DNA of 64,000 nt from UBA11865 sp041570195. Its GTDB lineage: Bacteria; Chloroflexota; Anaerolineae; Promineifilales; Promineifilaceae. Location: contig JBFFWQ010000006.1 of assembly GCA_041570195.1 (NCBI GenBank), forward strand, positions 34,120-98,119, in the 5' to 3' direction. Position 1 is the first letter of the stretch. The number at the start of each line of letters is the position of its first letter. The position numbers were made by a program, and so were the translations under genes. Below are positions 27,301-34,100 of the stretch, one piece after another. The notes below the pieces were generated by a model. The model had not been told where the DNA came from and did not search any database. It was given only the letters and a program-made list of their open reading frames with translations.

Positions 27301-28695
27301 CTGCAACATGCGCTTTTCATTGCGTACGATGACGTCGGGCGCGCCCAACTCCAGCAGGCGCTTGAGCCGATTATTGCGATTGATTACTCGGCGGTACAGG
27401 TCATTCAGATCGGAAGTCGCGAATCGGCCGCCATCTAGCTGCACCATTGGGCGCAAGTCCGGCGGGATTACCGGCAACACGGTCAAGATCATCCATTCAG
27501 GTCTATTACCGCTCTGCCGCAGCGCTTCGACAACTTGCAGGCGTTTCGTAGCTCGCTTGGCACCTTGCTTAGAACGCGTCGTCCGGACTTCACGCCACAA
27601 ATCTTTGGCCAGCTTGTCCAAATCCATATTCTTCAGGATGTCATAGAATGCCTCGGCGCCCATGTCAGCCCTGAAAACGTTGCCGAATTTGCTCTTGAGC
27701 TCACGGTACTCGGTCTCGTTCAAAAAGACCATTTGGGCAAGATTCTCGAGCTGTTCCCGATTCGCCTGTGCTTGCTGGCGCAAGCGAGCCACTTTTAAGG
27801 ATATCTGATCGCCAACCTCTTGTGATGCCTCTCCGAGTTCTTCCTTCAGGAGTTCAATATCACGCTGCAGATCGGCGATAGTGCTTTCTTGTTCCTCTTC
27901 GAGTTCTTGCTGCTTGTTGGTCAGCCGTTCTGAGGTGGTCTCCTGGACCAGTACGATGTGTTCTCGTCCGACAACATCACCTTTGTTGGCAATGATCGTT
28001 TCGCCAAGAGTGACATCCTCACCGGCCTCCTTATCCATCAGGTTCTCGAGACGCTGTTCGGCAACTTGTGCTTCGCGTACAAGTTCCTCAGTGGCCTCCG
28101 ACAACCGTTCGTCATAGCCCTCTCTGAGGTCGGCTAATTTCTGCTCCAAATCCGCGAGGCGAGTCCGGGCTTCCTCAGTAGCCTCGTCAATGGAAGCCTG
28201 ATTCTCCTCCATGAGGCGCAGCTCAGCTTCCTCGAGTTCCTCCTCTAGACGCTTCAAAGCCCGCTTGCGCGCCTCGTCATCTACGAATGTAGTGACATAT
28301 TGCGCGAAATACAAGACGCGGTCCAGGTTGCGCCGCGAGATATTCAACAACAATCCAAGATAGCTTGGTACGCGGCGGGTGTACCACACGTGAGCGACCG
28401 GTGCAGCCAATTCAATGTGGCCCAAACGTTCGCGGCGAACGGCTGCCCTCGTTATCTCGACGCCGCATTTGTCACAAACGATGCCCTTGTAACGAACGTT
28501 CTTATATTTGCCGCAGTAGCACTGCCAATCGCGAGTCGGGCCAAAAATAGCCTCACAAAATAGCCCGTCTTTCTCCGGGCGCAGCCGGCGATAATTGATC
28601 GTTTCCGGCTTTGTTACTTCGCCGTAAGACCAGGACCGGATCTGTTCGGGCGATGCAAGACTTATGCGCAAGGAACGGAATTCGGTTGCTTCCAC
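24352..28695 (-). CDS. rpoC: DNA-directed RNA polymerase subunit beta'
   Basis: The 1447-residue catalytic subunit contains the N-terminal zinc site (C59, C61, C74, C77), the magnesium-binding NADFDGDQMAVH (623-634) and the C-terminal zinc region ending CELRQGICAKCYG. Between residues about 141 and 322 a highly charged coiled-coil insertion separates YFAQYVTTFVDD from FLNETEYRELKSKFG, which are nearly contiguous in other bacteria. The start is GTG at 28695 with GGGAGG upstream. rpoB is not adjacent: upstream lie a 357-base intergenic region and prfB. A promoter, a leader hairpin and a terminator mark rpoC as its own transcription unit. Confidence 0.97.
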   Translation of the reverse strand: MEATEFRSLRISLASPEQIRSWSYGEVTKPETINYRRLRPEKDGLFCEAIFGPTRDWQCYCGKYKNVRYKGIVCDKCGVEITRAAVRRERLGHIELAAPVAHVWYTRRVPSYLGLLLNISRRNLDRVLYFAQYVTTFVDDEARKRALKRLEEELEEAELRLMEENQASIDEATEEARTRLADLEQKLADLREGYDERLSEATEELVREAQVAEQRLENLMDKEAGEDVTLGETIIANKGDVVGREHIVLVQETTSERLTNKQQELEEEQESTIADLQRDIELLKEELGEASQEVGDQISLKVARLRQQAQANREQLENLAQMVFLNETEYRELKSKFGNVFRADMGAEAFYDILKNMDLDKLAKDLWREVRTTRSKQGAKRATKRLQVVEALRQSGNRPEWMILTVLPVIPPDLRPMVQLDGGRFATSDLNDLYRRVINRNNRLKRLLELGAPDVIVRNEKRMLQEAVDSLIDNSQRGKALSRRGRRELKSLSDMLKGKKGRFRRNLLGKRVDYSGRSVIVVGPTLKMGQCGLPKTMGLELFRPFVISKLVEYEYASNIKGAKRLIERQPPEVWEVLEEVIEGRPILLNRAPTLHRLGIQAFMPILVEGKAIQLHPLVCAAFNADFDGDQMAVHVPLSERAVEEAVQQMMATRNLLKPADGHPIVGPSKDMVLGVYYLTVMLDGLKGEGKIFSSLEEVERALDLGFIHIHARIKLKTETYFTDQGKRYADGKPRTRIIETSAGRVIFNQAMPPEMRFVNETLDKGSVNEFVNRVYRRLGDDVTIEMVDSIKDLGFRYATQSGITIAVSDLTIPGEREVILEDARKRVDLIDRQYRRGLLTEDEQYQRTIEQWTDAKGQVEKAVRDAMSPAGPVTMMALSGSTKGGFGPITQLAGMRGLMADPQGRIISVPITSNFRQGLTALEYFISTHGARKGLADTALRTADAGYLTRRLVDVAQDVIVLSEDCETNKGIYVRRSDNFGKQTLAERIFGRYAASSVADPETGEVIIGEGDVYTEELADVVDATGIGQVYVYSPMTCELRQGICAKCYGIDLARGEPVELGAAVGIIAAQSIGEPGTQLTLRTFHTGGTAEARGDITQGLPRVEELFEARQKPKGEAVMSEIGGRADIVLVDGVRHVIVSDSKLVEDEYEIPEGWSLDFDDEAEPVKAGDILVEKDNEVITARHGGRVVVEDSLIKVIWESKDERDYEIPAGTRILVSDGDRIEAGDQLTEGSKNPHRILEILGRDAVTQYLLLEVQQVYRPQGQNINDKHFETIIRKMLSKVTVTASGDTEMLPGELIETTEFHATNKEVVEEGGQPARAEPVLLGITKASLNTESFLSASSFQHTIKVLAGAAIAGKEDDLLGLKENVIIGKLIPAGTGYKVRQERQAEKEAAEAMAAAEVEEVDLSGLLIDDNTDEEVLEKIAAAQAAEAAARVPTQEAEPTD

Positions 28696-28803
28696 TAGGT
28701 GTGACCTCCCACAAGAAGATACGTTACGGAATAATGAAGCTCAGTCGATAAACAATTCTTGGTCAATTTCGGTAGCTTATTCTGTCAATTTCTGCGGACA
28801 CGG

Positions 28804-28836
28804 AAAAAGAGCGTTTAGCCCGCAGCCAACGCTCTT
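28804..28836 (-). terminator. Terminator-like hairpin inside the rpoC leader
   Basis: On the minus strand AAGAGCGTT (28836-28828) pairs perfectly with AACGCTCTT (28815-28807), and five T residues run from 28808 to 28804, the first two being the end of the stem. The structure lies about 50-75 bases after the predicted transcription start and 110 bases before the rpoC start, as an attenuator would. An outer pair TGCGGA and TCCGCA brackets it. It could alternatively be the terminator of prfB. Confidence 0.6.
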
Positions 28837-28847
28837 GCACTCCGCAT
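28815..28847 (-). other. Possible ten-codon leader reading frame in the rpoC leader
   Basis: ATG at 28847 opens a short frame encoding MRSARALAAG and ending in TAA at 28815, so its codons cover the left arm and loop of the terminator-like hairpin. There is no clear ribosome site before it, so translation is uncertain. Confidence 0.25.
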
Positions 28848-28886
28848 ATGTCAACTACTGTTTCGTCACCGGTTTATACAAGCACT

Positions 28887-28914
28887 ATTCTATCGGTGAA
28901 CGCTAAAATGTCAA
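28887..28914 (-). promoter_or_regulatory. Strong sigma-70 promoter of rpoC
   Basis: On the minus strand TTGACA (28914-28909) and TAGAAT (28892-28887) are 16 bases apart. Predicted initiation is near 28880, giving a leader of about 185 bases before the GTG of rpoC. Confidence 0.85.
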
Positions 28915-28926
28915 TAGAAAAAAATG

Positions 28927-29041
28927 TGTAGCGAATTAAGGATTATACTGCAGCCCGGTAAGCATTGCAAACCACGCAAATAGTGTCGCAACCTAACCGC
29001 GTGCCCCATCTGCCGCCTCTCAAGCGTAGGCATTCGCTACA
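28927..29041. repeat. Ten-base inverted repeat pair between prfB and the rpoC promoter
   Basis: TGTAGCGAAT (28927-28936) and ATTCGCTACA (29032-29041) are exact reverse complements separated by 95 bases. The enclosed sequence has no reading frame that I recognise. Confidence 0.45.
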
Positions 29042-29052
29042 TTACATGCCGG

Positions 29053-30145
29053 TTAGCTTTCGTCGCCAACGCGGTAGCGAAGGAAAGCTTCCATGAAATC
29101 GTCCAGGCGTCCGTCCAAGACGGCTTGAGTATTGCCAACCTCATGGCTAGTCCGATGGTCTTTAACCATCTTATAAGGGTGCAATACATAGGACCGAATC
29201 TGGTTACCCCAGCCGGCGTCGATATCTTCGCCTTTCAGTGTTGCCAGTTCCGATTCTTGTTTTCGCCGCTCCAGATCAAAAAGCTGCGATTTCAAGATCT
29301 TCATAGCGACCTCAAGGTTCTGAGTTAAGGATCGTTGATTCTGGCACGTTACCACGACTCCTGTAGGCAGATGGGTGATCCGAATGGCTGTCTCGTTCTT
29401 CTGCACATGCTGTCCCCCTGCCCCACTTGCTCTGAAACGATCGATACGCAAGTCCTTCTCAGCCACCTCGATCTCAATATCCTCCGCGACATCAGGCCAA
29501 ACTTCAACCTTCGCAAAGGATGTGTGCCTACGGCTTGAGGCGTCATAGGGCGAGATACGGACCAATCGATGTACCCCTCGCTCGGACTTCAGCCAGCCGT
29601 AGGCCGAATCTCCATCAAAGGACATCAAGGTGCTCTTGATACCGGCCTCATCACCTGGACTTTGATCAAGCACAGAGACCTTCATCGCTCGACCTTCGCC
29701 CCAGCGAACGAACATCCGCTGCAACATCTGAGCCCAATCTTGGGCCTCCGTGCCGCCAGCCCCGGCATGAATCGCCAGAATCGCCGGTTCGCGGTCGTAT
29801 TGGCCGGCGAACAAGGTCCGAAACTCCAACTTATCTACTTGGTCACTCAAACGCTGGGCTTCTTCAGACAGTTCCGCCTGAAGCTCCTCATCCCCCAACT
29901 CGGCCAACTCACGCGCCTCGGCCAGCAGGCCGCTCATTTTCTCCCAAATGGCCACCTCCTCACGCAGGCGAGTCGATTGTCGCATCACGCTCTGAGCTTT
30001 CGGCGTATCGTCCCAAAAATTCGGCGCTTGCGTTGACTTTTCAAGCTCCGCCAATTTCTCGATCTTAAGATCTATGTCAAAGACGCCCCCGTAAATGGTT
30101 TACTCGCGCTTCCAGTTTTTCAAGTTTGCTGACAATATCGTCCAT
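29053..30145 (-). CDS. prfB: Peptide chain release factor 2, with programmed +1 frameshift
   Basis: The zero-frame start is ATG at 30145. After 22 codons it meets TGA (30079-30077) in CTT-TGA-C. Skipping one base continues the frame to the stop at 29053 and gives a 363-residue protein, the normal RF2 length. The GGQ loop reads GAGGQHVQKNETAIRITH. The stop-recognition tripeptide position reads SPY (RISPYDASSRRHTSF), where RF2 usually has SPF. RF2 releases chains at UGA and UAA. It is last in a same-strand series xseA, xseB, ftsY, prfB. Confidence 0.95.
30076..30090 (-). promoter_or_regulatory. prfB autoregulatory frameshift site
   Basis: GGGGG (30090-30086) lies three bases before CTTTGAC (30082-30076). 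This is the same arrangement as in the Escherichia coli prfB site, where a Shine-Dalgarno-like stretch and a slow UGA promote a +1 slip when RF2 is scarce. Confidence 0.92.
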
Positions 30146-30236
30146 GAATATATAGTCCTTTCTCTATAGCTCGTAACGAATCCGCATCTTCCGTTGGTCA
30201 GGATCAGGCCACGGGCGATGATACCGCGTTTGGCAC

Positions 30237-31139
30237 TTACTCAAATAGGCCTTCGACAAATTCGTCCGCATCAAAGGGCGCCAAGTCTGCGATGCTCTCG
30301 CCGGTGCCGACGAAGCGAACAGGCAAGCCCAGTTCGGTGTAAATGGCAAACACCATGCCTCCTTTGGCGGTGCTGTCCAATTTAGTTAGAACAACTCCGG
30401 TTACGTTGACCGCTTCCTTGAACTTCGTGGCCTGGGTCAAAGCATTCTGCCCGGTCGGAGCGTCCAGGACCAACAGGATTTCATGCGGTGCTGCGTGCAC
30501 ACTCTTGCGACAGACATTGTACGTCTTTTCGAGCTCTTGCATCAGATTGTATTTGGTGTGCAAGCGCCCGGCCGTGTCGATGAATAGCAGATCGAATCCT
30601 CGAGCCCGGCTAGCCCTGATACCATCATATGCGACCGCGCCCGGATCGGCGCCCGGTACCCCGGCGACAATCGAAACATCTGCCCGCTCACCCCATATTT
30701 TGAGTTGGTCAATTGCCGCCGCCCGGAAAGTATCACCTGCAGCCAGCATGATTTTGCGACCGCGCATCTTGTAATATTGAGCCAGTTTGCCAATAGTGGT
30801 CGTCTTACCAGAACCATTGACGCCCACAACCATTACCACAGTCAGTTGCCTCGGCTGTTCCAGCTCAAAATCCGGTGCGTCGACAAGCATGGCTCGTAAT
30901 TCGCTCTTCATCGCTTCGACCAGTTGGTCAGTGGTATGCAAACCTTCACGGGCAACGCGCTCACGCAGCGAGTCGATGAGCGCCAGTGTCGTCGGCACTC
31001 CCATGTCAGCTTGGATTAATAGCGCTTCTAGATCCTCCCAGCTTTCGTCGGTGATATCCCCGGCGCCAAGGATATTTACTATTTGGCCAAAGACCGATCG
31101 CCGTGTGCGGCTCAATGATTCACGTATATTCTTAATCAA
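30237..31139 (-). CDS. ftsY: Signal recognition particle receptor FtsY
   Basis: The product (about 300 residues) is the SRP GTPase that docks ribosome-nascent chains at the membrane. The N domain has GDITDESWEDLEALLIQADM. The G domain has GVNGSGKTTTIGKLAQYY (G1), DTAGRLHTKYNLMQEL (G3) and TKLDSTAKGG (G4). GAGG seven bases before a TTG at 31139 decides the start; the frame stays open to 31202 without such support. The acidic A domain of enteric FtsY is absent. Confidence 0.95.
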   Translation of the reverse strand: MIKNIRESLSRTRRSVFGQIVNILGAGDITDESWEDLEALLIQADMGVPTTLALIDSLRERVAREGLHTTDQLVEAMKSELRAMLVDAPDFELEQPRQLTVVMVVGVNGSGKTTTIGKLAQYYKMRGRKIMLAAGDTFRAAAIDQLKIWGERADVSIVAGVPGADPGAVAYDGIRASRARGFDLLFIDTAGRLHTKYNLMQELEKTYNVCRKSVHAAPHEILLVLDAPTGQNALTQATKFKEAVNVTGVVLTKLDSTAKGGMVFAIYTELGLPVRFVGTGESIADLAPFDADEFVEGLFE

Positions 31140-31353
31140 GATCTTTCCTCGTCGATTGTGTTCGTTTACGGCGGGTGTAAGCAGGCGAGGCCACGCGAGC
31201 ACATGAGATTATACCACTCCTACGGCCGGCCATCGAGAAGACGCTGGCGTCTGACTGCAGATGTCTAGGTGGAGCGGCTGTTTCCCATATGTCATTCGCT
31301 CAGGAGATTCTTGCAAGGGCGTCGCCCATCTATCAATGCCTAGGGCGGTCCGC

Positions 31354-31578
31354 TTACTCTATCTCGACGTCAACGATCTCGCCGTCGGCCGTGAGCAACT
31401 CCACTCTCAGTTCAGCCTTTTCCAAAAGCTCGACGCAGCGGCCGGCCAGCATCTGACCCTTTTCGAAAAGCGTCAGCGATTCCTCTAAGGTCAGCTCGCC
31501 AGCCTCCAAGCGGGCAACTATTTCGTCCAATTTGGCCAACGCCTCTTCAAAATCCAGATTCTCGGCTTCATTGTCCAT
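31354..31578 (-). CDS. xseB: Exodeoxyribonuclease VII small subunit
   Basis: The 74-residue helical protein carries the family pattern FEEALAKLDEIVARLEAGE and LEESLTLFEKG. It binds XseA to form exonuclease VII, which degrades single-stranded DNA from both ends. AAGGAAAA precedes the ATG. It lies 120 bases downstream of xseA. Confidence 0.94.
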   Translation of the reverse strand: MDNEAENLDFEEALAKLDEIVARLEAGELTLEESLTLFEKGQMLAGRCVELLEKAELRVELLTADGEIVDVEIE

Positions 31579-31698
31579 AGCTTGTTTTCCTTTGTTTGAT
31601 CTTCATTCAGGCCGCAAACCATAGCGACCCCAGACCAAACTCGAAACTGATGCGAGTCGCGCCGGCGATGGCTTGCTGGCGCCCCAGGCTCAAGTAGA

Positions 31699-32910
31699 TC
31701 AGTTAACCGTTGCATCAAACTCTCCGTCAGCCACGCGGATATTTATCAAATCGCCGCCTCTGACACTTTGATCCGATTTGACCAGCGTTCCGTCTGCCTT
31801 ACGAACAATAGCGTAGCCACGGCTCAGTGTAGACATGGGGCTAACGGCTTCAAGCGCGGCGATCCTGATCATCAACCTGGACCTGCGCTCAGCCAATTGC
31901 TGAACGACTGCCTGGTCGAGACGACCTGTCAACCAGTCGACTTGCTGCCGCCCACTTTCAAGTTTCTTTAGCGGGCTCAGATGCACTAATGCCCGAGCCA
32001 ATGCCGTCACAACACTTCGCTGTCCTTCCAGGCTAGATCGAAGCGATACGACGGAGGCAGCGGCAAGTCCACGCACCTGTGCAGTGACCTCATTGCGGTC
32101 CGGCACGGCCAATTCAGCCGCGGCCGAGGGTGTGGGCGCCCGCACGTCGGCGACAAAATCGGCGATGGTGAAATCGGTTTCGTGTCCTACGCCGACGATG
32201 ATCGGATGTTCAGCCCCAAAGATCGCGCGGGCCACTGTCTCGTCGTTGAAAGCCCACAGGTCCTCAATCGAGCCACCGCCGCGCGTGACGACAATGGTAT
32301 CTACGTCGTGACGACCATCAAGCCAGCGCAGCGCTCTAACAATCTGTTCGGGCGCTTCTCGCCCCTGCACCAAGGTAGGCGCTATCAGTACAGACAGCAA
32401 GGGCCAACGACGGTTGAATACGTTGAGGATGTCCCGCAGTGCGGCCGCATCGGCCGACGTAACAATGCCGATCTTATCGGGAAATTCTGGAATCGACTTC
32501 TTGTGTTCAGCATCAAAGAGGCCATCGGCCGCCAACGCGGCTTTTAGTCTCTCGAATGCCGCCGCCAACTCGCCGCGCCCGACGGGATCCAGTAAATCGA
32601 CGTACAGTTGGTAGATGCCTCCGGTTTCATAGACCGAGACATGCCCGCGAGCCACAATCGCGTCACCATCCTCGGGCAAATACGGTAACCGTTCAGCTGC
32701 CGAACGCCACATGACACATTTAAGTTGGGCCTGTTCATCCTTCAATGTGAAGTACAGATGTCCAGATCGGGCTCGCACAAAGTTTGAGATTTCGCCCTCA
32801 ACCTGAACCGAGCGAAGGCGATAGTCGATTTCAAACAGCTCCCTTATGTAAGCCGTTAACTCGCCGACACTCCACACTGGTCCTTCAAGATCCTGTTCGG
32901 AGAATAACAT
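31699..32910 (-). CDS. xseA: Exodeoxyribonuclease VII large subunit
   Basis: The 403-residue catalytic subunit has an N-terminal OB-fold (VQVEGEISNFVRARSGHLYF) and the conserved IGIVTSADAAALRDILNVFNRR and VVTRGGGSIEDLWAFNDE of the nuclease domain. A coiled-coil-like stretch and LSRGYAIVRKADGTLVKS end the protein. It heads the xseA-xseB-ftsY-prfB series. Confidence 0.95.
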   Translation of the reverse strand: MLFSEQDLEGPVWSVGELTAYIRELFEIDYRLRSVQVEGEISNFVRARSGHLYFTLKDEQAQLKCVMWRSAAERLPYLPEDGDAIVARGHVSVYETGGIYQLYVDLLDPVGRGELAAAFERLKAALAADGLFDAEHKKSIPEFPDKIGIVTSADAAALRDILNVFNRRWPLLSVLIAPTLVQGREAPEQIVRALRWLDGRHDVDTIVVTRGGGSIEDLWAFNDETVARAIFGAEHPIIVGVGHETDFTIADFVADVRAPTPSAAAELAVPDRNEVTAQVRGLAAASVVSLRSSLEGQRSVVTALARALVHLSPLKKLESGRQQVDWLTGRLDQAVVQQLAERRSRLMIRIAALEAVSPMSTLSRGYAIVRKADGTLVKSDQSVRGGDLINIRVADGEFDATVN

Positions 32911-33185
32911 TCGAGTATGCTTTGGCCGTCCTTACCAGGACGTCTAAACCGAGCCAATCCCAGAAGCGTGCGCCAACCTCGCGCGAAAACGCCTGATCAC
33001 TGGCAAGCCGATTTCGCCCATGCTAGAATTGGCCTATGATCATCGCCGTTGGCAGGAATCGAAATGAGCAAGCGCACATTGACGGAGTGCTTGCCAACAA
33101 TGGCTGGGAAATTGACAGCTCGGATATTCATGATCAGTGATGATTTGTGGAAATCTGTGCCCTATTCCTTGAAAGGAGACGACGT

Positions 33186-33533
33186 CTGGAAGGATTAGAA
33201 CTTGCCCACGTACTCGTCGACACAATTCTGGAGAAGAAGGGTGGCGACATTGTTTTACTTGACATTCGCGACGAAGCCATATTCACTGACTACTTCCTCA
33301 TATGCAATGGCGATAATGATCGCCAGCTAAAAGCTATGGCCGACGGAATCGCAGATGACGCCAAAAATAAGGCCAACCTGATTGCATGGGGGAAAGAGGG
33401 CGCCGCCTCTGACGGCTGGATGCTGATGGACTATGGCGACCTCGTCGTTCATCTCTTCAGCCCCGAAAAGCGCGACTACTACAGATTAGAGGAGTTGTGG
33501 GCGAATGCCCACGTGGTTCTTAGACTGCAGTAA
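33186..33533 (+). CDS. rsfS: Ribosome silencing factor RsfS, probable CTG start
   Basis: The protein binds uL14 on the large subunit and blocks subunit joining when nutrients are short. ELAHVLVDTILEKKGGDIV, FTDYFLICNGDNDRQLKAM and GWMLMDYGDLVVHLFSP cover the whole family fold. No ATG, GTG or TTG lies at the expected N-terminus. A CTG at 33186 has AAAGGAG seven bases upstream and gives a 115-residue protein beginning where RsfS normally begins. The alternative GTG at 33147 would add 13 basic residues and has no ribosome site. It is convergent with ndk, the stops being six bases apart. Confidence 0.9.
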   Translation: MEGLELAHVLVDTILEKKGGDIVLLDIRDEAIFTDYFLICNGDNDRQLKAMADGIADDAKNKANLIAWGKEGAASDGWMLMDYGDLVVHLFSPEKRDYYRLEELWANAHVVLRLQ

Positions 33534-33539
33534 GATCAG

Positions 33540-33998
33540 TCAACCGGTCGTCTCTCTGATCCAGGCATCGGCATCACGCTGCCAGTCGACCAATTCGTCT
33601 GGTGCGAAGAAAAGCTTAGCTTCCTTGACGGCATTTTCAGCGCTGTCCGAGCCGTGCACCAGGTTGCGCCCGATTTCCATGCCAAAATCACCTCGAATCG
33701 TGCCGGGGGCCGCTTCGGCCGGGTTCGTAATGCCCATTGTCAAGCGAGCTGCATTAACCGCGTCCTTGCCTTCCCACACCATGGCCACGACTGGTCCGCT
33801 CACTATGTACTCGACCAGGCTGTCATAGAAGGGCTTCCCTTCATGCACGCTGTAGTGGCGGGCCGCCAGATCGCCTGACATCTGAAGGAGTTTCATGCCG
33901 ACCAATTTAAGCCCTCGCGCCTCGAATCGGCCGACAATCGTCCCAATCAACCCACGCTGCACGCCATCAGGTTTCACCAGTATCAGCGTTCGTTCCAT
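33540..33998 (-). CDS. ndk: Nucleoside diphosphate kinase
   Basis: The 152-residue enzyme balances nucleoside triphosphate pools by phosphate transfer from ATP. ERTLILVKPDGVQRGLIG is the N-terminal signature and NLVHGSDSAENA holds the phosphorylated histidine. Length is normal. It is transcribed away from the TPR genes' 3' end after a gap of about 100 bases. Confidence 0.97.
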   Translation of the reverse strand: MERTLILVKPDGVQRGLIGTIVGRFEARGLKLVGMKLLQMSGDLAARHYSVHEGKPFYDSLVEYIVSGPVVAMVWEGKDAVNAARLTMGITNPAEAAPGTIRGDFGMEIGRNLVHGSDSAENAVKEAKLFFAPDELVDWQRDADAWIRETTG

Positions 33999-34100
33999 TA
34001 AATACCTCCAAGAATCAAACAGGCCCGCCGACCCACCGGTCTTGAGTATTGAACGACCGAGGCAAGGAACAACGGACTTTGGTTAAAAGACGATGCTATC

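Noticed and set aside
24554..28906. Several reading frames of 80-160 codons antisense to rpoC
   Set aside because: They lie wholly within a highly conserved gene, have no ribosome sites or family motifs and mirror its codon bias.
33036..33140. 34-residue frame (MIIAVGRNRNEQAHIDGV start) upstream of rsfS
   Set aside because: There is no ribosome site before the ATG and no known small protein matches; kept only as a note.
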